Positions 13,850 to 13,938 of a DNA stretch of 13,938 nt are shown here, in pieces; within the stretch, counting starts at the first letter, position 1, and each line of letters starts with the position of its first letter. Both the position numbers and the translations under genes were made by a program. Under the pieces are notes generated by a model. It saw only the letters and a list, made by a program, of their open reading frames with translations. It searched no databases and was not told the DNA's origin. Origin of the DNA: an uncultured Coriobacteriales bacterium (GTDB lineage Bacteria; Actinomycetota; Coriobacteriia; Coriobacteriales; UMGS124); the NCBI GenBank assembly GCA_934654475.1, contig CAKUFZ010000036.1:1-13938 (forward strand), written 5' to 3'.

Positions 13850-13893
13850 GGCGCCTGTGACGATCAACTGTCGCAGGCGCCTTTATATTGTGT
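13850..13893 (+). terminator. Rho-independent terminator of the cytochrome three-gene unit
   Basis: GGCGCCTGTGAC (13850-13861) pairs with GTCGCAGGCGCC (13870-13881), with one T-G wobble and an 8-nt loop, followed by TTTATATTGTGT. It lies 5 nt after the last stop, closing the unit. Bases 13894-13938 beyond it show nothing recognisable. Confidence 0.88.
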
Positions 13894-13938
13894 GCTAATT
13901 ATGAATGTGGCCTTAATTCCCAGATATCGATTACAAGG

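Noticed and set aside
1..13938. CRISPR arrays, tRNA/rRNA genes, insertion sequences, toxin-antitoxin or defence genes
   Set aside because: Looked for and not seen; there are no regularly spaced repeats, no cloverleaf or rRNA-like segments, and no transposase or integrase motifs.

Overview
The window is GC-rich and reads as part of an anaerobic actinobacterial genome, most likely Coriobacteriia/Eggerthellaceae. That placement is an inference from three things: a fumarate-reductase-type flavoprotein, a purine hydroxylase operon with selenium-system accessory genes, and an exported multiheme-cytochrome/sulfite-oxidase-fold gene set. No rRNA, tRNA, CRISPR array, insertion sequence or integrase is visible.

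Layout. (1) Bases 1-554 (+) hold the C-terminal part of an FAD-dependent, fumarate-reductase-like flavoprotein, followed by a GC-rich hairpin terminator. (2) Bases 555-956 are intergenic and carry a long AT-rich hairpin that looks like a two-way terminator between convergent genes. (3) Bases 957-8987 are all on the minus strand. In transcription order they are: FAD subunit, 2Fe-2S subunit and molybdopterin subunit of a xanthine-dehydrogenase-family hydroxylase, then yqeC, yqeB, an XdhC/CoxI protein, an AlkA-type DNA glycosylase and a cation diffusion facilitator. The first six are tightly packed, with overlaps or gaps of at most about 11 nt, and form one operon. The last two lie after gaps of 76 and 128 nt. 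(4) An NCS2 xanthine/urate-type permease (9277-10755, minus) lies upstream of the operon and ends in its own terminator. (5) Bases 10756-11141 are a regulatory intergenic region with a perfect 12-bp palindrome, a TTGACA-type promoter in a repeated context, a strong hairpin and small leader ORFs. (6) Bases 11142-13844 (+) hold a three-gene unit: an exported triheme cytochrome fused to sulfite-oxidase-like domains; a second exported protein with a matching molybdopterin-type domain; and a 92-residue stand-alone copy of the sulfite-oxidase C-terminal (dimerisation) domain. A strong terminator follows.

How the genes fit together. The permease would import a purine. The three-subunit hydroxylase would oxidise it in the cytoplasm, and XdhC, YqeB and YqeC would mature its molybdenum centre; YqeB and YqeC point to the labile-selenium variant of that centre. 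The three-gene unit at the right end is the least familiar part: an extracytoplasmic redox module in which one protein carries hemes plus both sulfite-oxidase domains, while its neighbours carry the same two domains as separate chains.

Two genes of the hydroxylase operon (FAD subunit and yqeC) have strong Shine-Dalgarno sequences but no ATG/GTG/TTG at a workable distance. Both have AUU or AUC exactly 6 nt downstream, which suggests rare start codons.
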